From assembly GCF_034653275.1 (NCBI RefSeq), contig NZ_JAYEES010000001.1, positions 1,302,001 through 1,366,000 on the forward strand: a stretch of 64,000 nucleotides of DNA, given 5' to 3'. Positions 63,470 to 64,000 of this stretch are shown one piece after another. The notes beneath the pieces were generated by a model. The model had not been told where the DNA came from. It worked only from the letters and a program-made list of their open reading frames with translations, and ran no database searches. Numbering within the stretch: the stretch's first letter is position 1; each line of letters starts with the position of its first letter. The DNA comes from Nitrospirillum sp034653275 (GTDB lineage: Bacteria; Pseudomonadota; Alphaproteobacteria; Azospirillales; Azospirillaceae). Both the position numbers and the translations under genes were made by a program.

Positions 63470-64000
63470 TCAGCCCCCCGCCATGCGCTTGGATGCCGCA
63501 GGGGGCGCCAAAGGGTGGACATTCTCCAGCCCATAGCGTTCCAGCTTGGCGCGCAACCCCACGCGCGACAGCCCCAGTTCCCGCGCCGCCTGGCTCTTGT
63601 TCCAGCGGTGGCGGATCAGCGTCTCGCGGATGATGCGCGCCTCCATGGCGCTGACCCGCTCGCGCAGGTCGCCGGCCAGGCCGGCGATATCGGTGAAATC
63701 GTCCTCGCGGGGCCCGGCCCCCTGCGGCTCCGCCCGCAGGATGTGGGGGGACAGCAAATCCGCCTCAAGTCGCCGCCCCTCGGTACCGCGTACCACCAGG
63801 CGCTGCACCTCGTTCTGCAGTTCGCGGACATTGCCAGGCCAGTCGTAGCGGGCCAGACAGTCCAGCGCCTCCGGCGAAATGCCGGGCACACGCTTGCCCA
63901 TCTGCGCCATGGCCCGGTCCAGCAGCGCCCCCACCAGCAGCGGCAGGTCGCCCTTGCGGTCTTTCAGGTCGGGCAAGCGGATGATCATCCCGGCCAGGCG
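63470..64000 (-). CDS. hupR: NtrC-family response regulator HupR/HoxA, C-terminal part
   Basis: The frame enters from the right edge (...RLAGMIIRLPDLKDRKGDLP) and ends at 63470, so only the end of the sigma-54 AAA+ domain and the DNA-binding domain are in view. Landmarks are LARYDWPGNVRELQNEVQRL and the Fis-type HTH KSQAARELGLSRVGLRAKLE. The receiver is outside the window. Direct adjacency to hupT (3-nt gap) identifies it as the partner regulator of hydrogenase genes. In known systems the unphosphorylated form activates transcription. Confidence 0.88.
   Translation of the reverse strand, partial: RLAGMIIRLPDLKDRKGDLPLLVGALLDRAMAQMGKRVPGISPEALDCLARYDWPGNVRELQNEVQRLVVRGTEGRRLEADLLSPHILRAEPQGAGPREDDFTDIAGLAGDLRERVSAMEARIIRETLIRHRWNKSQAARELGLSRVGLRAKLERYGLENVHPLAPPAASKRMAGG

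Overview
The window is GC-rich with short AT-rich promoter gaps and looks like an alphaproteobacterial chromosome. The hupT-hupU-hupV-hypF order with an adjacent NtrC-type regulator is the H2-sensing arrangement of Rhodobacter/Azospirillum-type organisms. A Rhodospirillales/Azospirillaceae host is my best guess, at low confidence. Almost every gene lies on the minus strand; the exception is a two-component pair near 22-24 kb.

Region 1 (1-11.1 kb) is a complete type I-C CRISPR-Cas locus read right to left: cas3, then cas5c-cas8c-cas7-cas4-cas1-cas2, a leader, and an array of at least 31 identical repeats that runs off the left edge. A four-repeat mini-array with a diverged repeat lies upstream of cas3. 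The 525-bp gap between cas3 and cas5c is the most interesting sequence here. It encodes a solitary crRNA-like RNA on the plus strand (hairpin, intact 11-nt handle, spacer-like tail). The 5' end of that tail matches, next to a TTC PAM, a site abutting a strong minus-strand promoter. That promoter drives a short, terminator-bounded RNA with a near-perfect Shine-Dalgarno and a 9-15 codon mini-ORF. This is the architecture of a CreTA-type (crRNA-like antitoxin / small RNA toxin) guard of the Cascade genes, here inside a I-C operon.

Region 2 (11.1-45 kb) holds two giant paralogous autotransporters of about 3,500 and 6,600 residues, made of repeated 'NSGTI.G' modules and a C-terminal beta-barrel. 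Between them are a divergent OmpR-type regulator, a membrane histidine kinase broken by one base in a C5 run, and decayed fragments: an IS3-family orfA, the C-terminus of a D-amino-acid deaminase, and an XRE-cupin regulator without its HTH.

Region 3 (45.5-57 kb) is a minus-strand accessory block. It has a peptide gene with an NHLP (nitrile-hydratase-like leader) RiPP leader duplicated in frame, a double-HTH LuxR protein, a winged-helix/nSTAND/TM/repeat regulator with a small co-transcribed protein, and a tightly overlapping six-gene operon: haem-oxygenase-like metalloenzyme, two ATP-grasp-like proteins, two GT2 glycosyltransferases and a PaaK-like adenylating enzyme. It reads as an unassigned natural-product cluster.

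Region 4 (57.3-64 kb) is the H2-sensing operon hupR-hupT-hupU-hupV-hypF. HupV has the regulatory-hydrogenase hallmarks, and hupT carries a one-base frameshift near its 3' end.
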